Shown piece by piece: positions 1 to 6,823 of a stretch of DNA of 19,306 bases. Positions within the stretch are counted from its first letter, which is position 1; every line of letters starts with the position of its first letter. The DNA is taken from the NCBI GenBank assembly GCA_905203555.1, contig CAJKWK010000058.1, positions 1 to 19,306 of the forward strand, given 5' to 3'. The DNA is from an uncultured Lachnospiraceae bacterium. GTDB lineage: Bacteria > Bacillota > Clostridia > Lachnospirales > Lachnospiraceae. The position numbers and the translations under genes are program-made. The notes beneath the pieces were generated by a model. That model did not search any database. It was not told the DNA's origin and saw nothing but the letters and a program-made list of their open reading frames with translations.

Positions 1-182
1 AGAGAAGCACCTGCACGTGGTCTACGCTCATTAACCTGAATGCGGAACTTATGTCTCTTGTGGCATAGGTCCTGAGTTCAGGCCGTATGTGTAGAAACGC
101 AGTTCCCGTCCCCTAAAGGGACTATGGGCAGCCTCGGCTGTTCTTATGGGAAGCACGTGACTTTAGTCATGTGAGGTTTCAC
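1..182 (+). mobile_element. Right end of an IS200/IS605-type TnpB element (partial)
   Basis: The first 182 bases have the form of the 3' end of a TnpB-type insertion sequence. A perfect hairpin, CACGTGAC (154-161), loop TTTA, then GTCATGTG (166-173; one wobble pair in RNA), is followed by AGGTTTCAC ending at 182. A subterminal hairpin plus TTTCAC is a common right terminus in clostridial IS605-family elements. The tnpB gene itself would lie to the left of the window. One frame reads REAPARGLRSLT and stops at 37-39, which could be its tail, but the frame cannot be fixed from so little sequence. The call rests on the terminal structure and not on a recognised protein. Confidence 0.65.
40..182 (+). 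ncRNA. TnpB-type omega RNA (reRNA) 3' part
   Basis: Between the possible tnpB stop and the element end the sequence folds into successive hairpins: CTGA/TCAG near 72-81, GTCCC-CTAAA-GGGAC near 108-122, and the terminal 154-173 stem. In TnpB systems the guide RNA scaffold is the transcript of this right end, and the first bases beyond the terminus act as guide. If that applies here the guide would begin at 183 (taacaaagacaatcaa). The 5' limit of the RNA is not visible and the start given is arbitrary. Confidence 0.5.
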
Positions 183-213
183 TAACAAAGACAATCAAAC
201 CGCCTTAGGAAAA

Positions 214-396
214 ATGGATTATTTACCACGGATAGGAGAAAGACTGATATATCAGATATCGGGCTTCATGTACGAATTAGAATATGAAGCAAGAATGGTT
301 TTGCATTGCCCAAAAGAGAATGCGATTTGCGTATTTGTAGAACCTGTACAGAGCGAATACAATCAGATTCTTCGTTCAGTAAATTGGAACCTGTGA
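214..396 (+). CDS. Small protein of unknown function (60 aa)
   Basis: A 60-aa reading frame with no recognised family. AGGA lies five bases before the ATG (ttaggaaaaatgg), a weak but usable ribosome binding site. The protein is mixed hydrophobic and charged (LIYQISGFMYELEYEARMVLH), with a beta-strand-like pattern, no signal peptide and no cysteine motif. It begins 31 bases beyond the TnpB element terminus, so it may be the surviving 3' part of a longer gene cut by the insertion, or a short gene now read from the element. No terminator-like hairpin with a T run follows it. An inverted repeat at 414-428 and a palindromic element at 426-457 separate it from the radical SAM gene. Confidence 0.5.
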   Translation: MDYLPRIGERLIYQISGFMYELEYEARMVLHCPKENAICVFVEPVQSEYNQILRSVNWNL

Positions 397-413
397 TTTT
401 ATCTTTTCACTAA

Positions 414-428
414 GAACATCAGATGTTC
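414..428. promoter_or_regulatory. Perfect dyad, possible operator
   Basis: GAACATC-A-GATGTTC is a perfect 7-1-7 inverted repeat between the 60-aa gene and the radical SAM gene. There is no T run after it, so it is not an intrinsic terminator. The size and symmetry would suit a dimeric repressor site. No promoter boxes with good spacing are evident nearby. Confidence 0.35.
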
Positions 429-457
429 GACCATTGAACGACCGAATCTTCCATTAG
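426..457. repeat. Diverged copy of the CGGYCATTGAATGRCCG palindromic element
   Basis: TTCGACCATTGAACGACCGA (426-445) followed by a TTCC tract and TTAG matches the elements at 6391 and 13708 over about 30 bases, with more mismatches than those two have with each other. All three sit between a gene end and the next gene start. Confidence 0.45.
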
Positions 458-493
458 TTCTTCATTGAAAAATATTAGTTTGAAAGGAAAAAA

Positions 494-1183
494 ATGCATA
501 TTCAGAATTTAATTTTAGAAATAACCAGGCGTTGTAATATGGTATGCAAGCATTGTCTTCGAGGCGATGCACAGAATTTAGACATGTCAAAAGAAATTGT
601 TGACGAATTATTAAAACGCTGCGACTATATTGACTCCGTTACTTTTACAGGTGGAGAACCATCACTCAATATTCCATTGATTCGGTATTTTTTCGAAAAA
701 GCAGAGGAGTTTGAAAAATTACCAGAGAGTTTCTTCGTAATCACAAACGGAAAAGTCAATCAATTGGAATTAGCAACCGAATTCCTGAAATGGTATCCCA
801 AAATGGAGTATCAGGAAGATTGCGGCATTGCGTTATCAATCGACCCGTATCATGACACAGAAAACCTGGAACCTGCGTATGTAAGAGGACTATCTTTTTA
901 TTCTGATGAAAAAGAATTAGGTTTTTGGGAAAAACATCCGGAGAAACATATCCTTGCAGAAGGAAGGGCGGCAAACTGGGGAAAATCACCAGAAAAACCA
1001 TTTGCAAAAATTGATTATGATACTGATGAAATCATGACTCTTTATGTGACTGCCAACGGAAAGTTGTTAGGCAACTGCGATTTCTCTTATGAGCATATCG
1101 ATGACTTATCCGAATACGACATTTGGCATTTCGACGAAATGATTGAAACATTAAAGAAAGAGAATGAGGTAAAAAATGTGTAA
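494..1183 (+). CDS. Radical SAM protein (229 aa)
   Basis: A short radical SAM enzyme. The CxxxCxxC cluster motif is C14, C18, C21 (RRCNMVCKHC), which would hold the 4Fe-4S cluster that cleaves S-adenosylmethionine, and the GGE motif is at 53-55 (FTGGEPSL). The protein is shorter than most enzymes of the superfamily and lacks a C-terminal SPASM-type cysteine array; only one later cysteine (LGNCDFSYE) stands out, near the end. AAAGGAAAAAAA precedes the ATG. The downstream 69-aa gene overlaps its stop codon, so the two are likely translated as a coupled pair. The substrate cannot be read from the sequence. Radical SAM enzymes on mobile elements often modify peptides, nucleotides or RNA, but no precursor peptide gene is evident here. 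Confidence 0.88.
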   Translation: MHIQNLILEITRRCNMVCKHCLRGDAQNLDMSKEIVDELLKRCDYIDSVTFTGGEPSLNIPLIRYFFEKAEEFEKLPESFFVITNGKVNQLELATEFLKWYPKMEYQEDCGIALSIDPYHDTENLEPAYVRGLSFYSDEKELGFWEKHPEKHILAEGRAANWGKSPEKPFAKIDYDTDEIMTLYVTANGKLLGNCDFSYEHIDDLSEYDIWHFDEMIETLKKENEVKNV

Positions 1184-1385
1184 CGAGGCAAAATATGTAG
1201 TTATTATGATTAGCGAATCCTATGCATGGGCTGGATACGGAGAAACAGAGGAAGATGCGAAAGAAATGATACGGGAAAATTACAGCAAAATCATGAGAGA
1301 AACTTCCATAAAAGAATTGGAAGTTGAGTATGGATTCTGTGTCATGGAATGCGGACAGGACCATGGCATTGTTATTACGCTGTAA
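1176..1385 (+). CDS. Small unknown protein coupled to the radical SAM gene (69 aa)
   Basis: The ATG at 1176 lies inside the last codons of the radical SAM gene (8-base overlap), with GAGGT six bases upstream, a typical translational coupling arrangement. The protein is acidic in the middle (GETEEDAKEMIRENYSKIM) and ends in a hydrophobic strand (HGIVITL). It is not recognised. The layout suggests a partner of the radical SAM enzyme or simply an operon neighbour. The lipoprotein gene starts nine bases after its stop. Confidence 0.7.
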   Translation: MCNEAKYVVIMISESYAWAGYGETEEDAKEMIRENYSKIMRETSIKELEVEYGFCVMECGQDHGIVITL

Positions 1386-1394
1386 GGAGAAAAA

Positions 1395-2024
1395 ATGAGA
1401 AAAATTTACAGAATATGTGGGATACTGATTTGTTTCATGATGTTTTTATCAGGCTGCGCTTCTTTAAACGCAGGGATTTCAGAATTGAAAGGGAGCATTA
1501 CGGGAAACACTTACACCATCGACACTTTCGATAATTTCGGTATGTTAACCATGCAGACGCACGGAGAAAACATCAATATGACGCCAAACATCATAGAAGA
1601 ACCAATGTATTCTTCTGATGGTGGTTGGGGGTATACAAAAAGCATGTCCTCTGTCATGACAATTACAATCGACGGGCATGAAATGGTAACATGTGGAGAT
1701 ACCTGCATCTTTTATGAAGACGGTCTGAAGCCGGAAGTGATTTTTAACGAAGAACCTATAGAAGTCAATTCAGAATCGGAAAGCTTCAATGATGCAACAA
1801 TAATTGCAGGAACCATCAATCGGTACGAAAATGCGTTTGGAAAACCAATGATTGTGGTCGTCAAATCACAGACGGGTTCTCCAATTTATGCATTTTCCGG
1901 CAAGGAAGTCAACTGGGAAGTGTCAGAAGACCTTCCGAAAACCACAAGGTTATCCATCGATGGAAAGCTTATGTATATCCATCGAGGGACATTTCAGTTA
2001 ATCGATAGCGCACTTTTGCAGTAA
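1395..2024 (+). CDS. DUF5052-type lipoprotein (209 aa)
   Basis: The N-terminus is a lipoprotein signal peptide: a positive start (MRKIYR), a hydrophobic stretch, and a lipobox FLSGC with the acylated cysteine near residue 21, so the mature protein should be anchored on the outer face of the membrane. The body matches my memory of the DUF5052 family of Firmicutes: GNTYTIDTFDNFG, TITIDGHEM, CGDTCIFYEDGLKPEV, VVVKSQTGSPIYAFSGKEV and LPKTTRLSIDGKLMYIHR. The family has no known function. AAGGAGA precedes the ATG. It is the last gene of the radical SAM group and is followed by a clear terminator at 2045. Family assignment is by recall of consensus, not by search. Confidence 0.82.
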   Translation: MRKIYRICGILICFMMFLSGCASLNAGISELKGSITGNTYTIDTFDNFGMLTMQTHGENINMTPNIIEEPMYSSDGGWGYTKSMSSVMTITIDGHEMVTCGDTCIFYEDGLKPEVIFNEEPIEVNSESESFNDATIIAGTINRYENAFGKPMIVVVKSQTGSPIYAFSGKEVNWEVSEDLPKTTRLSIDGKLMYIHRGTFQLIDSALLQ

Positions 2025-2044
2025 TATGATTCATTTTTCTTTCA

Positions 2045-2072
2045 AGAGTCTCTGGAAACAGAGGCTCTTTTG
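2045..2072 (+). terminator. Intrinsic terminator after the lipoprotein gene
   Basis: AGAGTCTCTG (2045-2054), loop GAAA, CAGAGGCTCT (2059-2068), then TTTTG. The ten-base stem is complete with one wobble pair. Confidence 0.85.
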
Positions 2073-2085
2073 TATTCTTCCGCTT

Positions 2086-2096
2086 CCATAATTAAA
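2086..2096 (+). promoter_or_regulatory. CCATAATTAAA motif, copy 1
   Basis: Exact CCATAATTAAA lying 14 bases after a terminator and 44 bases before the chosen start at 2140. CATAAT would serve as a -10 box. There is no -35 consensus 16-18 bases upstream, which is terminator sequence. Confidence 0.55.
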
Positions 2097-2139
2097 TAGA
2101 AACAGATCAAGGTATATGAGAAAAGGAGATTGCGAAATT

Positions 2140-2538
2140 ATGGAAAAATGGAACACTTACTCATTAACACAGCTATCTGAAAAGGCGAAGAAATGTTTAC
2201 CGGATGTGTTGAAGGACATGGGGTATGAAGGACGATTTAAAATTCAGTCTGATGCGTTGCTGATCCGCTCCACATTCCAGGTAGTTTCCAGAGCATTTCA
2301 GCAAGCAGAAAATCTGGCTCATGGAGAAAAAGGACACCTGATTCATATTCGCCAGACTGCCTATTCTTCTTTGTGGGTACCAGAATCAGAAGCAAAAACG
2401 CTGAAAGAGGCCTATCAGACTGCAATCAATGCAGTTGATAATGGCTGGCCGGTAGAAAATAATCCGGAAACTTCTGTAGGATGCAGCGTAGACGGAGAAG
2501 GTTTCCGTGAAGAGTGGGAGCTGGAATATTTGCGTTAA
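2140..2538 (+). CDS. Unknown protein (132 aa)
   Basis: First gene after a terminator and a CCATAATTAAA motif. The ORF is open from an ATG at 2116, but the AAGGAG of its own second and third codons suits the ATG at 2140 (MEKWNTYSLTQLSEKAKKCL) better, although the 11-base spacing is long. The 2116 start has only AAGG four bases away and would add eight residues. The protein is soluble, with a helical N-terminal part (LTQLSEKAKKCLPDVLKDMGYEG) and no recognised motif. It leads a group with the genes at 2560 and 2874, which follow at short distance. Confidence 0.65.
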   Translation: MEKWNTYSLTQLSEKAKKCLPDVLKDMGYEGRFKIQSDALLIRSTFQVVSRAFQQAENLAHGEKGHLIHIRQTAYSSLWVPESEAKTLKEAYQTAINAVDNGWPVENNPETSVGCSVDGEGFREEWELEYLR

Positions 2539-2559
2539 AAATAACAAAGGAGAATATCA

Positions 2560-2898
2560 ATGAGAATTATAACGAAATATGAATTGGAAGAAGGGGACCT
2601 AGAATTACTGCAAAAAGAACTGCCGGATCATCCATGTGAACAATGTGCTGATCATGAATGTTATCATTGTGATGAAGAAAATGAATATGAGACCTGTGTG
2701 AAAATTTACAAGGAGCGAAATCTTTATGAATTAGCACAGGAAATGAAAAAGGTGTATGAATACGACCGAAAACTCAAAGAAATTAAGAAAGAACAGATGG
2801 AAGTCGTACGATCGATTAACGAGAAAATTGGCGTTCCGGTCATACGACGCGTAGACAAAAAGGAGAGAAAAGAATGGCAGATAGTACAACCGAAATAA
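2560..2898 (+). CDS. Cys-rich, coiled-coil small protein (112 aa)
   Basis: AAAGGAG seven bases before the ATG gives a firm start. Residues 25-45 hold a cysteine and histidine cluster (HPCEQCADHECYHCDE, then a further Cys) that could bind a metal. Residues 48-92 are charged and heptad-like (ELAQEMKKVYEYDRKLKEIK), consistent with a coiled coil. It is not a family I recognise. Its last 25 bases overlap the start of the next gene, whose ribosome binding site lies within it, indicating coupled translation. Confidence 0.75.
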   Translation: MRIITKYELEEGDLELLQKELPDHPCEQCADHECYHCDEENEYETCVKIYKERNLYELAQEMKKVYEYDRKLKEIKKEQMEVVRSINEKIGVPVIRRVDKKERKEWQIVQPK

Positions 2899-3098
2899 CT
2901 GTGGAGGAAATGCATGCATACGGATATCTCTGGGATGGTATGACACCACTGGATCCAGAAACAGCAGAGAAAATATTTTTGGAAGGAAACAAAGTAATTT
3001 ATTGTCTGTATCCAGATGATACAGAAGGTGCAGCTGACACTTTGGAGGATATCCATAGACATGCACAGCATGGTGGAATCTTTGGCATCGAAGATTAA
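2874..3098 (+). CDS. Small acidic protein (74 aa)
   Basis: The start at 2874 has AGGAGAG nine bases upstream, inside the preceding gene. The protein is acidic (PDDTEGAADTLEDI) and ends in a His/Gly-rich tail (HRHAQHGGIFGIED). It looks like one of the small control or accessory proteins common on Firmicutes mobile elements, but no function can be given. A terminator closes the three-gene group at 3148. Confidence 0.72.
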   Translation: MADSTTEITVEEMHAYGYLWDGMTPLDPETAEKIFLEGNKVIYCLYPDDTEGAADTLEDIHRHAQHGGIFGIED

Positions 3099-3118
3099 AA
3101 TGAGCACATTTGTATCCG

Positions 3119-3126
3119 CATAATTG
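3119..3126 (+). promoter_or_regulatory. CATAATT motif, weaker copy
   Basis: TATCCGCATAATTG (3113-3126) joins the core CATAATT of the repeated motif to the TATCCGCA string seen at 13787 and 17183. A terminator (3148-3172) lies between it and the next gene, so its role at 3189 is doubtful. Confidence 0.3.
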
Positions 3127-3147
3127 TTATATCGAAATCTCACAACG

Positions 3148-3172
3148 GGAGCTGGTAGCAGCTCCTGTTTTT
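3148..3172 (+). terminator. Intrinsic terminator
   Basis: GGAGCTG (3148-3154), loop GTAG, CAGCTCC (3159-3165), then TGTTTTT. It is a perfect seven-base stem between the small-gene group and the exonuclease gene. Confidence 0.85.
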
Positions 3173-3188
3173 AAAGGAAGGAAAGAAA

Positions 3189-4235
3189 ATGCAAAACAGA
3201 CCATTATTCTTGATCATCGACGGTTCATCGCTTTTATCGACCAATTATTATGCGTTGTTACCGTTTGAGATCAAAATAAAGAAAACAGAAGAGGAACGAA
3301 AACCTCTGTATAGTAAATTGATGCATGCAGAGGATGGCACATATACCAATGGAATTTATGGTATGTCCAAAATGCTCGTACAGATAATGAGCGATTTAAA
3401 ACCGGAATACATAGCGGTGGTCTTTGATCAAACCAGAAATACATTCCGAAGAGAGTTGTATCCAGAATATAAAGGGCAGCGAAAAGAAACACCGGCGCCG
3501 CTCAAGGAGCAATTTGCCTTAATGGAACAAATTTTACAAGAATCAGGCATCAGAGTATTGATCCATAATCAGTATGAAGCAGATGATCTGGCTGGTACAT
3601 TGACAGATAAAAGTAAACGGAAAGCCCGTATCCGTCTTTTAACCAAAGATCGTGATTATCTGCAGCTGGTTGATGATACATATGATGTCAGATGTTGGAT
3701 TACTTCTGATGGAGAAAAAGCGGAATCGTTTCGGAAGGCGTACGGACAATGTTTTGGAATCGATGGTATCGAATTACCAAAATCTTTAAAAAATATCATG
3801 GAATTTACAGAAGAAACAGTATATGGAGAAAAAGGAGTAGTGCCACATCTAATACCAGATTTAAAAGGAATTGAAGGTGATGCTTCCGATAATATCCCAG
3901 GTGTAAAAGGAGTATCCAGTGCAGCAGCGCCACTTCTGATGGAATATCAAGGGATGGAATCTCTTTATCAGGCCATTGATGCGTCTATTTCTACCAAAGA
4001 AGATAAAGAGCTGACAGGATTCTGGAAAGAGAAACTTGGGATTAACCGTAGTCCATTAAAAGCACTAAGAGAGCAGAGAGACATCGCTATACTTTCCAAA
4101 AATTTGGCAACGATCCGTACGGATGTCCCAATTGTGGAATCCATGGAAGATTGTACGACCGCTTTGTTTGATTCTGAAATCTTTAATGACTGGATGAAAA
4201 AGTTGGATATTAAAACCGTATCTGCACCGACATAA
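3189..4235 (+). CDS. 5'-3' exonuclease (FEN / Pol I N-terminal type, 348 aa)
   Basis: A flap-type nuclease of the family found in the N-terminal part of DNA polymerase I and in phage T5/T4-type exonucleases, which removes 5' flaps and RNA primers. The metal-binding acidic residues are all present: D11 (LIIDGSS), D80 (AVVFD, before the RRELYPEYKGQR arch basic stretch), E130, D132 and D133 (YEADDLAG), D154 and D156 (TKDRDYLQL), and D231 and D234 (GDASDNIPGVKGV, the helix-hairpin-helix DNA-binding segment). The segment around 171-220 is longer than in the compact forms. AAAGGAAGG precedes the ATG. A stand-alone exonuclease fits a plasmid or phage with its own replication. No polymerase is present in the window. 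Confidence 0.93.
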   Translation: MQNRPLFLIIDGSSLLSTNYYALLPFEIKIKKTEEERKPLYSKLMHAEDGTYTNGIYGMSKMLVQIMSDLKPEYIAVVFDQTRNTFRRELYPEYKGQRKETPAPLKEQFALMEQILQESGIRVLIHNQYEADDLAGTLTDKSKRKARIRLLTKDRDYLQLVDDTYDVRCWITSDGEKAESFRKAYGQCFGIDGIELPKSLKNIMEFTEETVYGEKGVVPHLIPDLKGIEGDASDNIPGVKGVSSAAAPLLMEYQGMESLYQAIDASISTKEDKELTGFWKEKLGINRSPLKALREQRDIAILSKNLATIRTDVPIVESMEDCTTALFDSEIFNDWMKKLDIKTVSAPT

Positions 4236-4252
4236 CCTTGCAGCATCCAACG

Positions 4253-4263
4253 CCATAATTAAA
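4253..4263 (+). promoter_or_regulatory. CCATAATTAAA motif, copy 2
   Basis: Exact CCATAATTAAA, 40 bases before the start at 4303, followed by CCG as in copy 3. No terminator precedes it here and no -35 is evident. Confidence 0.55.
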
Positions 4264-4302
4264 CCGAAAAACAAATAAGGCATCACAAGAGTAGGAGGAG
4301 CC

Positions 4303-4692
4303 ATGAACAAAACATTAAAAAAATGGATAGGATACCGTTTCAGTTCAGGAGGAGTGACGGGTGAGGATTATAATCAGTTTCAGCGCGAAATGCGTGCAGA
4401 TCTTAAAAAACAGGCAAAAGCTGTTGGTTTGGAGGTTATTGATTTTCATAAAAATCATTATGAATTCAGTGCTGTTCTCAAAAACCCACAGACTGGAAAA
4501 TATGTCTATGTCAGTATTTCGGATGTACGCTTTTGGCAGGATGAATGGACCTACCACACCCTGTACCGTCGTATGAAACATGAAAAAGACTGGGCTGGCG
4601 AAGGTAATCATTTTGGAGCCTGGGAACAGATTGGAACACTTGCAGCGGAGCTTGCTGCGTCAACTACTCAGCCACCCCATGACCGAACATGA
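4303..4692 (+). CDS. Unknown protein with tail altered by the IscB insertion (129 aa as read)
   Basis: AGGAGGAG five bases before the ATG gives a strong start. The protein is soluble with a strand-rich centre (YEFSAVLKNPQTGKYVYVSISDVRFW) and many aromatic residues. It resembles small hypothetical proteins of Firmicutes mobile elements, but I cannot name a family. The natural end is uncertain. The last few residues (HDRT and stop) fall at and beyond the ATGA at 4679, where the IscB element appears to begin, so at least those are element-derived and the original tail may have been displaced beyond 6440. Confidence 0.75.
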   Translation: MNKTLKKWIGYRFSSGGVTGEDYNQFQREMRADLKKQAKAVGLEVIDFHKNHYEFSAVLKNPQTGKYVYVSISDVRFWQDEWTYHTLYRRMKHEKDWAGEGNHFGAWEQIGTLAAELAASTTQPPHDRT

Positions 4693-4958
4693 GAAATCAT
4701 GTTAGGGATCAGTGGTTGTCGTAAGACAAGTTGACTAGCCTCAGTGCAACGGAGCTGCATTTCGCATGCAGGCACCCCATTAGCACTACGTCTTAGGAGT
4801 GAATACCCTACCCCGCGATTGGTCCAACGGGTATGGGTTCGGGCAACGTATAGGACAAAGAGGTCCAACGACCCGGTGCAGTAAGCTCCCGGACATTGGC
4901 GAGGACCAATCACACCGAAAGGTGTGCGGGGCGGTTTCGTCCCCGCAGAAAGAAATTT
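4683..4958 (+). ncRNA. HEARO-type omega RNA of IscB
   Basis: About 275 non-coding bases directly upstream of iscB fold extensively. A long-range perfect stem ATTGGTCC (4818-4825) with GGACCAAT (4903-4910) encloses CGGGT (4828-4832)/ACCCG (4871-4875) and GGAC (4853-4856)/GTCC (4863-4866). It is followed by CACACC-GAAA-GGTGTG (4911-4926) and by GCGGGG (4926-4931)/CCCCGC (4941-4946), ending 12 bases before the iscB ATG. Upstream are AACATGA/TCATGTT (4686-4703) and CTGCAT/ATGCAG near 4754-4770. In IscB systems the RNA carries its guide at the 5' end, copied from the DNA left of the element, so the expected guide is the roughly 16 bases ending at 4682. Pairings were found by eye. Confidence 0.82.
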
Positions 4959-6406
4959 ATGAAGGTATATGTCATCGGCAGGAATGGCTTGGGACTGGCG
5001 CCTACAACCCCAAGGAAAGCCAGACTCCTGCTAAAAAAAGAAAAGCAGTTATTGAACATAGACAACCCTTTACAATCCGTCTGAAGTATAAGACCGGATG
5101 TGCCAGTGAACATCTGAAATGCGGAGTAGATACCGGTTCGCAGCATATTGGGACTTCCCTGATCTCGCCGGAATGTAAACGGGTACTGGATAAGTCAGAG
5201 TATGAACTCCGTTCCACAATGGAAAAGCGGACACTCATGGAAATCCGCAGGGAATACAGGAGAGGAAGAAGGTTCCGGAAAACACGTTACCGCCATCCGA
5301 AATACAAACCGCATACGAAACGGGTATACGTGGAAAAACCGGTTACTTACCGGAAACATCTGACACATTGGAAGAAACAGGTAAATACCTTTGCTTCTTC
5401 CAGAGAAGAAGGATGGCTTCCGCCGTCCATCCGGTCAAAGCTGGACCAGCATATCCTGTTGATCCGGCGATACCAACAGGCACTGCCGCCCAAAACGATA
5501 GTTCGGATCGAAGTTGGGCGATTTGATATCCAGCACATGATGGATCCAAGCATTCGTGGAGAAATGTATCAGCGGAGCCCCATGTATGAATCCGAAAACA
5601 TCAAAGCCTATATCTTTACCAGAGACAATTATCAGTGTCAATGCTGCGGGAAAAAGGCAGGTGTTGTCCGTAAGGATGGGACCACAGTAAAACTGAAAGT
5701 ACATCATGTGGACTTCCAGAGCAAAGGGGCAACTGACAATCCATCCCGCCTGGCTTCCGTCTGCGATAAGTGTCACACAGAGGCAGCTCATAAACCAGGA
5801 GGAGTTTTGTATGGCTGGATGATTGAGGGGAAAAAGTTCTCGCGTGGATATCGTGATGCGACATTCATGAATATCATACGGAAACGGCTGAGAGAGGAAT
5901 TCCCGGATGCAGAATTTACTTACGGAAACATCACAGCAGCTGACAGAAAGATCCTGAAGCTGGAGAAAACACATGGCAATGATGCTGTGGCAATCGCAGC
6001 TCATGGAATGAATACAGTTGATAACACAGAGGAAACGACATACTACAGACAGCTAAGGAAACAGAAACGTTCCCTCCATGAAGCGAATCCAAGGAAGGGA
6101 CGTAAGGAACCGAATCGTCTGGCAGCCCGGAACAGAAAAAATACCTGTGTGGCTGGCGGCCGTTATCTGAACGACAAGGTAAAGGTATTAGACCAAATAG
6201 GATGGATCAGTGGATTCAGTGGGAACAGCAGCGTGTATGTGAAAAACCGGGAAGGCGAATACATCAGCATGCCAGGAAAGGGCTATAAAATGGTACCAAT
6301 CTCACAGACCAAGCTGATCACACACTGTAACAACTGGGCGGTATATACGAAATGCGACAAACCTCTATCCGGGCAGAATGACGCTTTCATCTCGGCCATT
6401 GAATGA
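4959..6406 (+). CDS. iscB: IscB RNA-guided nuclease, read through a -1 frameshift (about 482 aa)
   Basis: RNA-guided DNA nuclease of the family ancestral to Cas9. The natural start is the ATG at 4959 (MKVYVIGRNGLGLAPTTPRK, the PLMP-type N-terminal domain, ending ARLLLKK). That frame stops at 5084 after 41 codons. The rest is in the -1 frame, resuming RKAVIEHRQPFTIRL. The junction is a run of seven A (5033-5039) that forms an in-frame A-AAA-AAA slippery heptamer. Numbering the joined product: RuvC-I D58 (GVDTG), arginine-rich bridge helix 86-114, RuvC-II E185 (IEVGRFD), HNH with CxxC 227/230, H249-H250 and CDKC 269-272, RuvC-III D342 (HGNDAVAIA), then a C-terminal domain with RSLHEANPRKGRKEPNR and a DKV..IGWISGFSG barrel. 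All catalytic residues are kept. The frame is also open upstream to 4799, but that part is omega RNA and not protein. Either it is translated by programmed shifting, or one A was lost. Confidence 0.88.
5033..5040 (+). other. Slippery A7G run at the iscB frame junction
   Basis: CTA-AAA-AAA-GAA in the start frame. Slipping back one base after the second AAA codon reads AGA next and gives the expected IscB sequence across the junction without gap or duplication. Adding one A would restore a single frame. Confidence 0.8.
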
Positions 6407-6437
6407 CCGAGAATTCCCGCTTAGAAATCTTAAAAAC
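6391..6437. repeat. Palindromic element at the IscB right end
   Basis: CTCGGCCATTGAATGACCGA (6391-6410) forms CGG.CA/TG.CCG arms around TTGAA, and overlaps the last iscB codons and stop. Together with the next 27 bases it matches 13708-13754 at roughly 36 of 46 positions by eye, and 426-457 more weakly. Confidence 0.65.
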
Positions 6438-6448
6438 GGAGGAAAATT

Positions 6449-6808
6449 ATGCAGAACCAGAAAAAAGAAAGAACAACGAAACAGGTCATCGTACCTGCAA
6501 AGTATTTTTTACAGGAGATGGCAGAGGATAAGGATATGGTATATCCAGCCCAGGTAAGCGTTCTGGGGCGCACAGGAGGATCCACCCACACCATTGATTC
6601 CGCAGAGGAATTACTGGGAATCACAAAATCAAAACAATTTTTTGAATGCGGCGTTATCCGAGCCACAAAGAAAAATGGCAGGGTGTATGTGGATTTGATG
6701 AAAGAAGGAAAGATGACGATAGATATCGCAAGACTTCCACATCGCCGCCATTTATCCATATTGGTGCGACAGGATGTTGCACAGCTATATAGCGAGTGTT
6801 ATCAGTAA
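6449..6808 (+). CDS. Unknown protein (119 aa)
   Basis: GGAGG eight bases before the ATG (cggaggaaaattatg) marks the start. The protein has a basic, polar N-terminus (QNQKKERTTKQ) and a strand-rich body (SVLGRTGGSTHTIDSAEELLGITKSKQFFECGVIRATKKNGRVYVDLM). It has no signal peptide and no recognised family. It lies directly downstream of the IscB element and ends in a strong terminator. Whether its promoter was the CCATAATTAAA at 4253, now separated by the insertion, or lies in the element end is not clear. Confidence 0.72.
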   Translation: MQNQKKERTTKQVIVPAKYFLQEMAEDKDMVYPAQVSVLGRTGGSTHTIDSAEELLGITKSKQFFECGVIRATKKNGRVYVDLMKEGKMTIDIARLPHRRHLSILVRQDVAQLYSECYQ

Positions 6809-6823
6809 TCTTTGGCAGATCCC

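Larger units (their letters stand above)
4680..6440 (+). mobile_element. IscB (ISC-type, IS200/IS605 superfamily) element without its own TnpA
   Basis: Left side: the ATGA at 4679-4682 is followed by a perfect subterminal hairpin AACATGA-GAAA-TCATGTT (4686-4703). The interior is a structured RNA region and iscB. Right side: a near-palindrome at 6391-6411 just at the iscB stop. Subterminal hairpins at both ends are what a Y1 transposase recognises. HEARO-type elements are reported to sit next to ATGA or GTGA, as I recall. No tnpA gene is present, so movement would need one in trans. The right boundary is not fixed: it lies between about 6412 and 6440. Confidence 0.75.

Noticed and set aside
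2116..2139. ATG at 2116 as start of the 2140 gene
   Set aside because: Its ribosome binding site is poor and too close, while the AAGGAG within its own codons serves the ATG at 2140.
4799..4958. N-terminal extension of the long IscB reading frame
   Set aside because: The frame is open back to 4799, but the bases form the omega RNA stems, the translated residues do not resemble IscB, and the true PLMP N-terminus lies in the other frame from 4959.
5435..6004. 189-aa minus-strand frame opposite iscB
   Set aside because: It is antisense to the conserved RuvC-II and HNH region, has no ribosome binding site and no recognisable motif; it is a shadow of iscB codons.
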